This document shows positions 1 through 11,787 of a DNA stretch of 64,000 bases, in pieces; position 1 is the first letter of the stretch, and every line of letters starts with the position of its first letter. The stretch is from the NCBI RefSeq assembly GCF_902167145.1, contig NC_050097.1, positions 47,662,095 through 47,726,094 on the forward strand, in the 5' to 3' direction. The DNA is from Zea mays. Taxonomy: Eukaryota; Streptophyta; Magnoliopsida; Poales; Poaceae. The notes beneath the pieces were generated by a model, which was given only the letters and a program-made list of their open reading frames with translations, searched no databases and had not been told where the DNA came from. Made by a program: the position numbers and the translations under genes.

Positions 1-2340
1 GGTGTAGTGGAGAGGAAGAATCGAACTCTATTGGACATGGCAAGAACCATGCTTGATGAGTACAAGACTTCGGACCGGTTTTGGGCAGAGGCGGTCAACA
101 CCGCCTGCTACGCCATCAACCGGTTATATCTACACCGAATCCTCAAGAAGACATCATATGAACTCCTAACCGGTAAAAAGCCCAACATTTCATATTTTAG
201 AGTCTTTGGTAGCAAATGCTTTATTCTTGTTAAAAGAGGTAGAAAATCTAAATTTGCTCCTAAGACTGTAGAAGGCTTTTTACTTGGTTATGACTCAAAC
301 ACAAGGGCATATAGGGTCTTTAACAAGTCCACTGGACTAGTTGAAGTCTCATGTGGCGTTGTGTTTGATTAAACTAACGGCTCTCAAGTAGAGCAAGTTG
401 ATCTTGATGAGATAGGTGATGAAGAGGCTCCATGCATAGCGTTAAGGAACATGTCCATTGGGGATGTGTGTCCTAAGGAATCCGAAGAGCCTCCAACTAC
501 ACAAGATCAACCATCCTCCTCCACGCAAGCATCTCCACCGACTCAAAATGAGGATGAAGCTCAAGTTGATGAAGAAGAAGATCAATCAAATGAGACACCT
601 CAAAATGACGGCAACGATCAAGGGGGAGATGCAAATGATGAAGACAAGGAAGATGAACAACCAAGGCCGCCACACCCAAGAGTCCACCAAGCAATACAAC
701 GAGATCACCCCGTCGACACCATCCTCGGCGACATTCATAAGGGGGTAACTACTCGATCTCGTGTTGCACATTTTTGTGAACATTACTCTTTTGTTTCCTC
801 TATTGAGCCACACAGGATAGAGGAAGCACTTCAAGATTCGGATTGGGTGATGGCAATGCAAGAGGAGCTCAACAACTTCACTAGAAATGAGGTATGGCAT
901 TTAGTTCCACGTCCTAACCAAAATGTTGTAGGAACCAAATGGGTCTTCCGCAACAAACAAGACGAGCATGGTGTGGTAACAAGGAACAAAGCTCGACTCG
1001 TGGCCAAGGGATATTCACAAGTCGAAGGTTTGGATTTCGGTGAAACCTATGCACCCGTAGCTAGGCTTGAGTCAATTCGCATATTATTGGCCTATGCTAC
1101 TTACCATGGCTTTAAGCTTTATCAAATGGACGTGAAAAGTGCCTTCCTCAATGGACCAATCAAAGAAGAGGTCTATGTTGAGCAACCTCCCGGTTTTGAA
1201 GATAGTGAGTACCCTAACCATGTCTATAGGCTCTCTAAGGCGCTTTATGGGCTCAAGCAAGCTCCAAGAGCATGGTATGAATGCCTTAGAGATTTCCTTA
1301 TTGCTAATGGTTTCAAAGTCGGAAAGGCCGATCCTACACTCTTTACTAAAACTCTTGAAAATGACTTGTTTGTATGCCAAATTTATGTTGATGATATTAT
1401 ATTTGGGTCTACTAACAAGTCTACATGTGAAGAGTTTAGTAGGATTATGACACAGAAATTCGAGATGTCAATGATGGGGGAGTTGAAGTATTTTCTAGGA
1501 TTCCAAGTCAAGCAACTCCAAGAGGGCACCTTCATTAGCCAAGCGAAGTACACTCAAGACATTCTAACCAAGTTTGGAATGAAGGATGCCAAGCCCATCA
1601 AGACACCCATGGGAACCAATGGGCATCTCGACCTCGACACGGGAGGTAAGTCCGTGGATCAAAAGGTATACCGGTCGATGATTGGTTCATTGCTTTATTT
1701 ATGTGCATCTCGACCGGACATCATGCTTTCCGTTTGTATGTGTGCAAGATTCCAAGCCGACCCTAAGGAATCACACCTTACGGCCGTAAAACGAATCTTG
1801 AGATATTTGGCTTATACTCCTAAGTTTGGGCTTTGGTATCCTAGGGGATCCACATTTGATTTGATTGGATATTCTGATGCCGATTGGGCGGGGTGCAAAA
1901 TCAATAGGAAGAGCACATCGGGGACTTGCCAGTTCTTGGGAAGATCCTTGGTGTCTTGGGCTTCAAAGAAGCAAAATTCGGTCGCTCTTTCCACCGCCGA
2001 AGCCGAGTACATTGCCGCAGGCCATTGTTGCGCGCAATTGCTTTGGATGAGGCAAACCCTGCGGGACTACGGTTACAAATTAACCAAAGTCCCTTTGCTA
2101 TGTGATAATGAGAGTGCAATCAAAATGGCCGACAATCCCGTCGAGCATAGCCGCACTAAGCACATAGCCATTCGGTATCATTTTCTTAGGGATCACCAAC
2201 AAAAGGGAGATATCGAGATTGCATACATTAATACTAAAGATCAATTAGCCGATATCTTTACCAAACCACTTGATGAACAAACTTTCACCAAACTTAGGCA
2301 TGAGCTCAATATTCTTGATTCTAGAAATTTCTTTTGCTAA
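1..2340 (+). pseudogene. pol: copia pol (integrase C-part, RT, RNase H), one in-frame stop
   Basis: One reading frame runs from the window edge to 2340, broken only by a TAA at 370-372. The first residues hold the catalytic Glu of integrase (VVERKNR, codon 10-12). Integrase C-terminal sequence follows to the stop, then an acidic linker (about 451-720). Reverse transcriptase follows, with the substrate-loop region [19 protein letters not shown] and the catalytic YVDD near 1386. RNase H comes last, with SDADWAG near 1875 and STAEAEY near 1993. The protein would copy the element's RNA into DNA and insert it, inside virus-like particles. The acidic linker around the stop is the least conserved part of the polyprotein, so the nonsense codon would separate integrase from RT. 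Beyond that break the frame looks open. Confidence 0.92.
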
Positions 2341-3151
2341 CTTGCACTCATAGCTCATAAATATACCTTTGATCATATCATATACTATGACTAATGTGTT
2401 TTCAAGTCTATTTCAAACCAAGTCATAGGTGTATTGAAAGGGAATTGGAGACTTCGGCAAAGACAAAGGCTTCCACTCCGTAACTCATCCTTCGCCGTCG
2501 CTCCAAGCCACTCTCCATCTTTGGGGGAGAGAGCAAAAGGACTTCATCTTTGGTATAATCTTAACTCATTCGTTTATGACCAAAGGGGAAGAAATTACTT
2601 CGAGGGCTCTAATGATTCCGTTTTTGGCGATTCATGCCAAAGGGGGAGAGAGTATGAGCCCAAAGCAAAAGGACCGCACCACCACCAAATTTCAAAAACT
2701 TCATGTTTTCCAAGAGTATTTGAAACTGGTATCTTATTGAGTTCAAAAGGGGGAGAAAATAGTATTTCAATTTGAATCATCAAAACCCTCTTGAACACTA
2801 AGAGGATGATTTCATTTAGGGGGAGTTTTGTTTAGTCAAAGGAAAAGCATTTGAAACAAAAAAAAATTCAAATCTTGAAAATGCTCTGCAAAATCTTACT
2901 CATTTACCCTTGACTATTTGCAAAAGAACTTTGAAAAGATTTACAAAAATAGTTTGCAAAAACAAAACCTGTGGTGCAAGCGTAGTCCAAAATGTTAAAT
3001 AAGAAAGAAACAATCCATGCATATCTTGTAAGTATTTATATTGGCCCAATTCCAAGCAACCTTTACACTTACATTATGCAAACTAGTTCAATTATGCACT
3101 TCCATATTCGCTTTGGTTTGTGTTGGCATCAATCACCAAAAAGGGGGAGAT
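2341..3151 (+). other. Sirevirus pol-LTR spacer with repeated polypurine tracts
   Basis: This stretch has no convincing gene. It contains at least five purine runs of the AAAGGGGGAGA type, near 2521, 2585, 2640, 2749 and 2818, and a last one at 3139-3150 that abuts the LTR. The final tract is the expected primer for plus-strand synthesis. Extra upstream copies are a described trait of Sireviruses. Confidence 0.8.
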
Positions 3152-3350
3152 TGAAAGGGAATTAGGCTTTCACCTAGTCCCTAATTTATTTTGGTGGTTG
3201 AATTGCCCAACACAAATAATTGGACTAACTAGTTTGCCCAAGTATATAGATTATACAGGTGTAAAAAGGTTCACACTCAGCCAATAAAAAGATCAAGTTT
3301 TGGATTCAACAAAGGAGCAAAGGGTCAACCGAAGGCACCTCTGGTCGGGC

Positions 3351-3842
3351 ACACCGGACTGTCCGGTGTGCCACCGGACATGTCCGGTGCACCAGAGGAC
3401 TCCAACTCGAACTCGCCACCTTCGGGAATTTCTGGAGGCACTCGCGCTATAATTCACCGGACTGTCCGGTGTACACCGGACATGTCCGGTGCTCCAAGGA
3501 AGGGCGGCCTCAGGAACTCGCCAGCCTCGGGTTTTCACTTCTGCCGCTCCGCTATAATTCACCGGACTGTCCGGTGTACACCGGACTGTCCGGTGCATCT
3601 GCGGAGCAACGGCTATTCCAGGCGCCAACGGCTACCTGCAGCGCATTTATTGCGCGCCAGCGCGCGCAGAGGTCAGACACGCCCATGCTGGCGCACCGGA
3701 CACCCTACAGTGCATGTCCGGTGCGCCACCGGACATCAAGGCGGGCCCAGAAGTCAGAAGCTTCAACGGTCGGAATCCAACGGAACTGGTGACGTGGCTG
3801 GGGCACCGGACTGTCCGGTGTGCACCGGACTGTCCGGTGCGC
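3351..3842 (+). repeat. cluster of CACCGGACTGTCCGGTG palindromes in LTR
   Basis: About ten copies of the palindrome core CCGGAC(T/A)GTCCGG or its half (ACATGTCCGG, CACCGGAC) are packed upstream of the TATA box in the LTR U3. Similar clusters are reported in Sirevirus LTRs. They are candidate binding sites for a host factor and are CG and CHG methylation targets. Confidence 0.85.
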
Positions 3843-3887
3843 CATCAAACAGACGGCCTCCACCAACGGTCAAGTTGGTGGTTGGGG

Positions 3888-3896
3888 CTATAAATA
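3888..3896 (+). promoter_or_regulatory. TATA box of Sirevirus LTR
   Basis: CTATAAATA sits in the LTR directly after the palindrome cluster and about 570 bp before the LTR end. The solo LTR has the same motif in reverse near 11147-11155. Confidence 0.7.
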
Positions 3897-4497
3897 CCCC
3901 AACCACCCCACCATTCATTGCATCCAAGTTTTCCAGCTTCCAACCACTATACAAGAGCTAGCATTCATTGCAAAGCACACCAAAAGAGATCAAATCCTCT
4001 CCCAACTCCACACAAAGCATTAGTGATTAGAGAGAGTGATTTTTAGTGTTCATTTGAGCTCTTGCGCTTGGATCGCTTCTTTTCTTTCGCATTCTTTCTT
4101 GTGATCAAACACTCACTTGTAATTGAGGCAAGAGGCACCAATCGTGTGGTGGCCCTTGCGGGAAGTTTGATTCCCAAGTGATTTGAGAAGAGAAGCTCAC
4201 TCGGTCCAAGGGACCGTTTTGAGAGAGGGAAGGGTTGAAAGAGACTCGGCCTTTGTGGCCTCCTCAACGGGGAGTAGGTTTGAGAGAACCGAACCTCGGT
4301 AAAACAAATCCGCGTGTCTCACTTCATTATTCGCTTGCGATTTGTTTTGCGCCCTCTTTCGCGGACTCGATTATATTTCTAACGCTAACCCGGCTTGTAG
4401 TTGTGATTATTTTTGAGAATTTCAGTTTCGCCCTATTCACCCCCCCCTCTAGGCGACTATCAGTTACAATATTTTTATTAATGAATCTGTCTTATCT

Positions 4498-5463
4498 ATG
4501 TTGCGCAGAGTTGATATGAATATGAATGATGATATTAATATGTCTGATGATATGCATATGTCTGATGATATGGCTGCTGATATAAGTGACAGTGACTCTG
4601 ATGATGAAAACATTGTTGCACAGGTGGTCCCAATTATAAGGTCTGTACAAACCAGTCTTTTATGTGCTGCTCTTCCCGCATCTGATTACTACTTCAAGTA
4701 TCATGAGAAAAATGGATCTAGAATTGCTGGACAAAGTGGATATAGTTGGGTAATGGATACTTTGGAAACACCAGGAGGTAGTCATCACATGTTTCGAATG
4801 AATGCTTCACTCTTTCATAGTTTGCATGATTTGCTTGTTAGTTCATATGGACTTAAATCATCTATTCACATGAGTTCTATGGAATCATTGGCCATATTTC
4901 TTGTTACATGTGGACATGGGTGGTCCAATAGTGCTTTGTGTAACATCTTCAGACATTCGGGTGAGACAATTAGCAGAAAATTTCATGAGGTTTTGCATTG
5001 TGTGGTGGCCATGTGCAAAGCATATATAAGACCTATTGATCCTAATTTCTCAACAACACATAGTAGGATTACTGATGATGATAGAATGATGCCACATTTC
5101 AAAGATTGTATTGGTGCACTTGATGGATCTCATATTATGGCAACACCTCCACCAGAAGATCTCATTAGGTACATTAGAAGAAGTGGTAAAGCAACTCAAA
5201 ATGTTCTTGCTGTAGTTGATTTTGATATGAGATTCATATATGCTTCAGTAGGGCAGCCTGGGTCTATGCATGACACCAATGTGCTTTTCCATGCATTGAA
5301 GAATGATAGCGATAATTTTCCCCACCCTCCGGTAGGAAAATATTATTGTGTTGATGCGGGATATCCAAATCGTCCTGGATATTTGGCACCATACAAAGGT
5401 CAAAGGTACCATATACCGGATTGTGTGGAGCAATGCTTTGCCTCTATTTTGCTAATAGAATAG
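4498..5463 (+). pseudogene. PIF/Harbinger (HARBI1-like) transposase fragment
   Basis: The 321-residue frame matches plant HARBI1-like nucleases. An acidic Met/Asp-rich start comes first. A helical N-domain follows (HMFRMNASLFHSL to TISRKFHEVL, about residues 98-170). Then come the first catalytic Asp in DCIGALDGSH (about 233) and the second in YCVDAGYPNRPGY (about 292). The family's third acidic residue, in an ERSFG-type motif, is missing because homology stops after GQRYHIPD. The product cannot cut DNA. The sequence before the ATG, TTGCGCAG at 4501-4508, resembles a splice acceptor, so the fragment may start inside an older intron. It lies just after the Sirevirus LTR and may have been cut by that insertion. 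No terminal repeats were found for it. Confidence 0.75.
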
Positions 5464-6223
5464 AATGGGTTGAAAGGTGGTTAGACGAAAGATGATGCAT
5501 GCCAGATTCTTTCTGCATCTGTGGCCAGGTGGCTGTATATGCAGAATAAAAAACAGGCGCAAGCCACCCAAACAATCATGAAAGGGAAACTTCTTCACTG
5601 GAAGTGGAAAGCACCGAGGAATATAGTTTTTTAACTCTTTTGCAGGTTGTTAGATAAGGTAATATGACTGACTATGCACCTATTTGGTCACAAATTTTGG
5701 TGGGCGGGTAGCGACAATCGACAGAAATCGCGACAAACTAAGTTAGATTATATAGTTATTTTATACTTCTCGTTTTAAAATAGTAGTCGTTTTAGCCTTT
5801 TATTTTTATGTCTATATTTAAATAGATGAAAATAAATCTAGACATATATATATAACATATACATCAAATATTATACGAACATATTAATTAACTAAAAACA
5901 AATTTTAATTTTAGACGGAGGTAATACTATTAATATTATTTGTGTGCATGAGACTCAAGGGGCCTGTACACCGACTCACTCAGGGCTGGCACTGCTCTTG
6001 GCGAAGGTGCTTCTCCCGTGGCTGTCTTAATATGCAAGAATTTATATTAACTCCCTTATGTTTTTGACGCCGAAAATACCCTCACAATTATGCTGAGATG
6101 GAGAAAGAGGAGAAGCGAGTTATAAACTTAAGACCAACTTAGATACAAAAATAAAAAAGCTTTGTGAGAAGGTGAGGTCATTGATAGTGAAAAACGAACT
6201 ATTATATAAATAGACAAAGGCAT
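5464..6223. other. non-coding spacer with one MITE
   Basis: Apart from the Stowaway-like element at 5766-5924, nothing recognisable is seen. The sequence is AT-rich with no long frames. Confidence 0.5.
5766..5924. mobile_element. degenerate Stowaway-like MITE
   Basis: The left end CTTCTCGTTTTAAAATAG and right end TTTTAGACGGAGGTAA resemble decayed Stowaway termini (CTCCCTCCGTCCCA type). They are flanked by TA on both sides, the known Tc1/mariner-type target duplication. The length (159 bp) and AT-rich middle fit a MITE. The ends are too mutated to be certain. Confidence 0.6.
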
Positions 6224-6406
6224 ATTTTGGATCCACCTGGTTTCGGTTTTTAAAACTAAGGCCTCCAAATAGGCCAAGTTTTTATTTAGTTTCTAAAAAC
6301 TAGTTTTCTAGTTTCTTAAAAACCAAGAATCTAGTTGTGCCTTGCTAAAACCAGTTTTGTTGATGGCTAATCACGTACTACCCTTAATGAGATGGAAAAG
6401 AATTAC
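6224..6406. mobile_element. left arm of a possible older MITE split by the Pong-like element
   Basis: The sequence TTTGGATCCACCTGGTTT near 6229, followed by AAAACTAGTTTT-type motifs, resembles in inverted orientation the sequence at 12370-12389 joined to 30146 onward. This would be a MITE interrupted first by the Pong-like element and then by the Helitron. The inverted similarity is partial, no target duplication was found, and the call is tentative. Confidence 0.3.
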
Positions 6407-7091
6407 TAAGAGCATCTCCAATAATGTGCCCTATAAAAATGCCCTATAATTTTAAAACATGTATGTTTTAGAGAATTTAGTTCACCATAAAAAAATAAAC
6501 TCCAACAATAAAGCCTCAAATTATCGATATCTGGCAACTTTCGCCACCCGTCTGGTATTCCGACGCGCAACTACTATTTTCTCCCGCGTGTCTCCCCTTT
6601 TTTCTCCCGCGCGACGCCTCTACTTTTCTCCTGCGCCCACATCTTTTTCCCTCTCCGCCCAGATCGATAGAGATTGGATGTTGCCGGCGACAGAGATTGG
6701 ACGTTTGCGTCATGATTCCTGCACGTGAGACTGCCATCCGTCAGGTGGTTGTTTCCAGATTTTTAAATCTTCTTTATTTCTTTCAGATCTGCATGTACAC
6801 CATTTGTTCTTTGTCTTGTTGCTGGAATTATTTAACTCAGTAATTCTGATATGAACGATGACTATGAAACATGCCCAACTGCCATCGATCAGGTGGTTGT
6901 TTTCATATTTTCAAACGTTATTTATTCCTTTCAGATTTCCATGTACACTGTTTCTTTGTCTTGTTGCTGGAATTTTTTAACTGGGTAATCATCAACTGAT
7001 TTTTCATTTGAACGATGACTATGCAATCATGTTCATCTATGTCGATGATAATTAACTTACTGTTTTGAATTACGTTGATACATTGTAGAGG

Positions 7092-8377
7092 ATGGCCAAA
7101 ATGAGGAGACACATCATTTATCGCAAGGATGACGGACTTGATGACTTCATGCTTCTTATGATGGGTGAATATCGGAAGAGGGAGTGTGGCAAGCGTAAAA
7201 GGCATCGAGGTTCAGTTTTAGGACATAAGGTTTATGACCAGAGGAGGGAGGAAGGCGCTAAAAACTATATCAAGATTACTTTGATGAAAATCCGACATAT
7301 CCTAAGAAAATTTTTTGACGCCGCTTTCGGATGAGTTCCCGTCTTTTAAACAAGATCGCTAAAGATGTTGAGGAGCATGACCATTATTTTGTTCAGAAAT
7401 AAATGCTGCAGGTGTATGTGGGTTTTCCTGTCTGCAGAAGGTAACAACAGCATTAAGACAACTGGCTTATGGTGTACCAGCAGATTATGTTGACGAGTAT
7501 GTGCGGATGGGTGAAAGCACTGCTATTGAGAGTTTGAGGAAATTTGTTAGATCTATTGTTGATGTGTTTAGCAAGGAATATCTGAGAGCCCCAAATGCAG
7601 ATGATACAGCCAGACTACTTAATATTGCAGAAAAGCGAGGATTTCCTGTTATGCTTGGAAGCATTGATTGTATGCATTGGAAGTGGAAAAATTGTCCTAC
7701 AGCTCATCAGGGTATGTATTTGCGGTCATGTGAAAGATCCAACTATTATTCTAGAGGCAGTTGCATCTACCGATTTATGGATATGGCATGCTTTCTTTGG
7801 TCTGCCAGGATCGAACAATGATATTAATGTTTTGCACAGATCTCCTCTTTTCGATAGGCTTGCTAATGGTGAAGCCCCAGAAGTTAAGTACACAATTAAT
7901 GGTCATAACTATGACATGGGCTACTATCTCGCAGATGGGATTTATCCTACTTGGTCGACATTTGTCAAAACTAAGAAGGCACCAGCAAATGTGAAGGACA
8001 AGAATTTTGCTAAAGCTCAGGAGGCACAGAGGAAAGATGTTGAGCGTGCTTTTGGTGTACTGCAAGCTCGATTTGCCATTGTTCGAGGTCCAACGCGATT
8101 TTGGGATGAAGCTACACTTCGAGACATAATGATAGCATGTGTAATCATGCATAACATGATTATTGAAGATGAACGTAATGACGACCGCTTATATGACTCA
8201 TATGACAAGAATGATGCTGATGTCAAGGATGTAGTTTCACGAGCAGGGACTTCAAAGTTTACGTCCTTTGGTCAGATGCGTGAAGAAATCGAAAATTCTC
8301 ACGTACACCATCAACTTCAGGAAGACCTTGTTGAACATCTATGGTTGCGTCGAGGACAAATGGAGAATCATGAGTAG
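7092..8377 (+). pseudogene. Pong-like DDE transposase, frameshifted
   Basis: Fragments in three frames line up with one Pong transposase. The N-part runs 7092-7290 (GSVLGHKVYDQRREEGA). A middle part (LAYGVPADYVDEYVRMGESTAIESL onward) lies about 7465-7725. A C-part runs about 7725 to 8377. The three catalytic acids are present: Asp in GSIDCMHW (codon 7666-7668), Asp in YLADGIYPTW (7934-7936) and Glu in KDVERAFGVLQ (8042-8044). The enzyme would cut at the inverted repeats. There are frame breaks near 7260-7330, an in-frame stop near 7400 and a frame change near 7725 between the first and second Asp. The end, LQEDLVEHLW, is typical of the family. Confidence 0.88.
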
Positions 8378-8834
8378 TTTCATTTATTCTATTACAATAT
8401 GGATGTTAATTTATTTTTTCTTCTTTACAACTGGTTGTGCACGGTGTGGTCCATGATGGTTGTTTTTCTGTATCTCTAGTTGCACTCACCAATTTCTGTC
8501 TTATTAGTTCAATTTTTTGTTGAATTTACAAAACTGAATAAATAGCTACGCTGTTTTTAGGAGCCCAACCCCACGAGAGAAATTCATACTAGTTAGTGGC
8601 TGGATATGGGTGACCACAAGTCCCAGGCAAACCCGACACTCTGCTTCAGTAGAGCGCTGAGAACAAAGAACGATGAAGAAAAATCCAGGAATATTATTCA
8701 GTGACTTATTCAGCACAATCACACTGCAAATAAATCCAGGAATATTTATTATCTTATTCAGAAACATGACAGCTGACCTTATTTAGAAAAATCTAGTGAC
8801 TCACAACCTAAAAAAGACTTTCTCAGAACACACA

Positions 8835-9945
8835 CTATGGCTGCCTACTATTGAAACGCCGAGCCACAATTTCCTCTTTCATTAACTTGTAATACTGTTT
8901 TGACTCGTTGTCCATCGTGGTAGTGTCGGTATCCATTATTGTCTTGTCGTGTTGGTCTCGTTCTACCTGTAGTCTACTCTTCTCTATCTCCAACAGCTGA
9001 TCTTCACGACCTTTTTGGTCTCTATCTATTTCCAACCTTGCTTCTCTCATTTTTTTTAACTTCTTCAATGAAAGGATCAATTTCGTCATCTTCTCGCTTT
9101 CTTGCTCTCATCTTTTCCTTCTCAGCTTTCCTTCCTGGTGGTCTTGCAACGTTGAGTTCACCACCAATTTTACCATCTCCAGTCATGTTGTGTTCTTGGA
9201 TTGTGGCCCACTTCGGCTCGTGCCTAAGAATGTTCCATGCATGAAACAAAGAAAAAGCCTTCTTCCTTAACCTTTGGTATGTACCTTTTGCTTCGACAAT
9301 CTACAAAGAAGCACATATTTGACACTTCATTATTTTCAACAGTCATCAAAATGTTTCAAACTAAAAGGATCTGAAATAAACTATTCACCTTATCATTGAT
9401 TGTTTTCCCGCTTTCATTTTCCGTTCAATGGCTTCATAGAAACTATTGAAAATACTCACTTCCTTTGAGACTGTCGTCCAACGGTGCCGCAAGGATGACC
9501 AATTGTGATTTGATTCAAAGGTTTTATTCTCACAATAGTATTTTTCAATCCTTTCCCAAAAACGACCATCTTTCTGATCCCTTCTAGCAATAGGATCTTT
9601 GCTAACATTTAGATACGCTGAAATCAGCAACATGTCCTCCTCTTCAGAATTTTTTTTGGATCTTCCCTTTGAATGTGTTTGTGAGCTCATGTCAGCTACA
9701 ACCGGTGACTCAGGAAAATCATTATCGCTTTCCACATTGTCCTCTGAGCCTAGCCCTTCTACACATTCTTGGTTCAGCAGATTAGTATAATAATTTCCTT
9801 GGGAGGGTATTGTGCTGCAAAACAAATTAGATATATCCATTATTACAAAAACATTCGTACACTTGTAGTATAGTGCAAACAAAGCAGTGGTGAAGTCCCT
9901 ACTGAGAATTATAACATTGACCCAAAGTGCATTGTACGTTTGCAA
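8835..9945 (-). pseudogene. Pong-like ORF1 (Myb/SANT-like DNA-binding protein), frameshifted
   Basis: The first exon (about 9945-9408) carries a SANT/Myb-like tri-helix with SEEEDMLLISAYLNVSKDP and WSSLRHRWTTVSKEV. A probable intron follows (donor near 9408, acceptor TTTGTAG near 9301). The second part (LFHAWNILRHEPKW, then a Lys/Glu-rich coiled tail ending KLMKEEIVARRF) matches the C-terminal region of NAM-associated ORF1 proteins. ORF1 is needed with the transposase for Pong/mPing mobility. There is a one-base shift before the intron and another in an A-run near 9050. The likely start is the Met of MDISNLF near 9840. Confidence 0.8.
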
Positions 9946-10576
9946 ATTGGCAGTAAAACAGTAACAGACAAGAGCAAGTCTAAAAATACATGGCTGATGC
10001 AGAGATTTCAGGTTTGTTTCCTTGTCATTATGAAAAATCTTTTCTATACAAATTCAGATTGAGCTTGCTTCACGCTACAATTCTGGCAGCTACATTTGAA
10101 TTTAGGAACCTGGCGAAACTGATATTGAAGGAGTTGAGTCCTGAAATGCATGCTACGGTGGAACAAATGCATTGTTTAAATGTGTTCACTGGGTTGAAAA
10201 CAACTAATGGGATGGGCGTCCATATGAAGAAGCATACCTGTACTCAGGAAACATCCACGAATTATCAGTGTGTGCAGTGGGGATTATTCCAGAATCTTGC
10301 GAAGCACCTTGATGGCCCCAGCAATCATACCTAGAACAGTATTCAATGAAGATCGACGAGGTTTTGGCGCGTTCCTTGCATCCATAGAACTACGAACAAG
10401 AGCATGGGGGTTCACAACAGGGTTGAGAGAGGAATGACAGAAATTATCGCCGGGGAAAAATTAGCGAGAGGCGACAAAGTTGGATGGTCATACCTGGACG
10501 TTGCAGGTCCTACAAGCCCTTGGGTAGGCGGCACGGTGCCGAAAGTAAGACTTGTGGGGCGTCGTCCCATGGCTGC

Positions 10577-11787
10577 TGAAAGTCACCTAGAGGGGGGTGA
10601 ATAGGGTGAATCTGAAATTTATAAACTTAAGCACAACTACAAGCCGGGTTAGCGTTAGAAATATAAACGAGTCCGAGAGAGAGGGTGAAAAACAAATCGC
10701 AAGCAAATAAGGAGTGAGACACAAGGATTTGTTTTACCGAGGTTCGGTTCTTGCAAACCTACTCCCCATTGAGGTGGTCACAAAGACCGGGTCTCTTTCA
10801 ACCCTTTCCCTCTCTCAAATGGTCACTTAGACCGAGTGAGCTTCTCTTCTCAATCAAACGGAACACAAAGTTCCCGCAAGGACCACCACACAATTGGTGT
10901 CTCTCGCCTTGGTTACAATTGAATTTGATCACAAGAAAGAATGAGAAAGAAAAAAAAAAGCAATCCAAGTGCAAGAGCTCAAATGAACACAAATGTCGCT
11001 CTCTCTAGTCACTATTTGATTTGGAGTGATTCCGGACTTGGGAGAGGATTTGATCTCTTTGGTTGTGTCTAGAATTGAATGCTATAGCTCTTATAATGTG
11101 TTGAAGGTGGAAAACTTGGATGCCATTGAATGTGGGGTGGTTGGGGTATTTATAGCTCCAACCACCAAAAGTGGTCGTTGGAAGGCTGCTGTCGCATGGC
11201 GCACCGGACAGTCCGGTGCGCCACCGGACACTGTCCGGTGCGCCAGCCACGTCATCCGACCGTTAGGGTTCGACCGTTGGAGCTCTGACTGGTGGGGCCT
11301 CTGGGCTGTCCGGTGGTGCACCGGACAGATCCTATAGACTGTCTGGTGCGCCTTCTGCGCGTGCTCTGACTCTGGCGCGCACTGTAGCGCATTTAATGTG
11401 GTTGCAGTCGACCGTTGGCGTGAAGTAGCCATTGCTCAGCTGGCACACCGGACTGTCCGGTGTGACATCGGACACTGTCCGGTGCTTAACCGGACAGTCC
11501 GGTGAATTATAGCGGAGCGACCTCCCATTTTCCCGAAGGTGTCAAGTTCAGCTTTGAGTTTCCTGGTGCACCGGACACTGTCCGGTGCGCCAGACTAGGG
11601 TGCCTTTTGGGATGTCTTTAGCTCTCTTTATTTGAACCCATCTTTGGTCTTTTTATTGGCTTGTTGTGAACCTTTGGCACCTGTAAAGCTTATAGACTAG
11701 AGCAAACTAGTTAGTCCAATTATTTGTGTTGGGCAATTCAACCACCAAAATCAATTTAGGAAAAGGTGTAAGCCTATTTCCCTTTCA
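10577..11787 (-). mobile_element. solo Sirevirus LTR, reverse orientation
   Basis: On the minus strand the sequence starts TGAAAGGGAAATAGGC and ends GGTGACTTTCA, matching the LTR at 3152-4462 at both ends. It shares the CCGGAC palindromes and the TATA box. It is flanked by identical five-base repeats GCTGC (10572-10576 and 11788-11792), proving one insertion event followed by loss of the interior by LTR-LTR recombination. It lies within the Pong-like element and is therefore younger. Confidence 0.95.

Larger units (their letters stand above)
1..4462 (+). mobile_element. Ty1/copia Sirevirus-type LTR retrotransposon, 3' part only
   Basis: The window opens inside the integrase of a copia element and runs through reverse transcriptase, RNase H, a non-coding stretch with several polypurine tracts, and a complete 3' LTR. 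The order integrase, RT, RNase H defines copia. The palindromic CCGGAC/GTCCGG motifs in the LTR and the multiple polypurine tracts are known Sirevirus hallmarks (Ji/Opie-like families of maize; that name is from memory). The 5' LTR, gag and protease lie outside the window, so the target duplication cannot be checked; the five bases after the LTR are GTTAC. Confidence 0.93.
3152..4462 (+). repeat. Sirevirus 3' LTR (1.3 kb)
   Basis: The LTR begins TGAAAGGGAATTAGG directly after the polypurine tract and ends GGCGACTATCA, giving the expected TG...CA ends. It shares its start, its end and its internal CCGGAC palindromes with the reversed solo LTR at 10577-11787, so both belong to the same or sister families. 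Promoter sequence with TATA lies about 740 bp from its start. Confidence 0.92.

Noticed and set aside
5464..5580. Continuation of the HARBI1-like frame (IEWVERWLDER after a shift)
   Set aside because: The motif does not match the expected HARBI1 C-terminal region and a stop follows at once.
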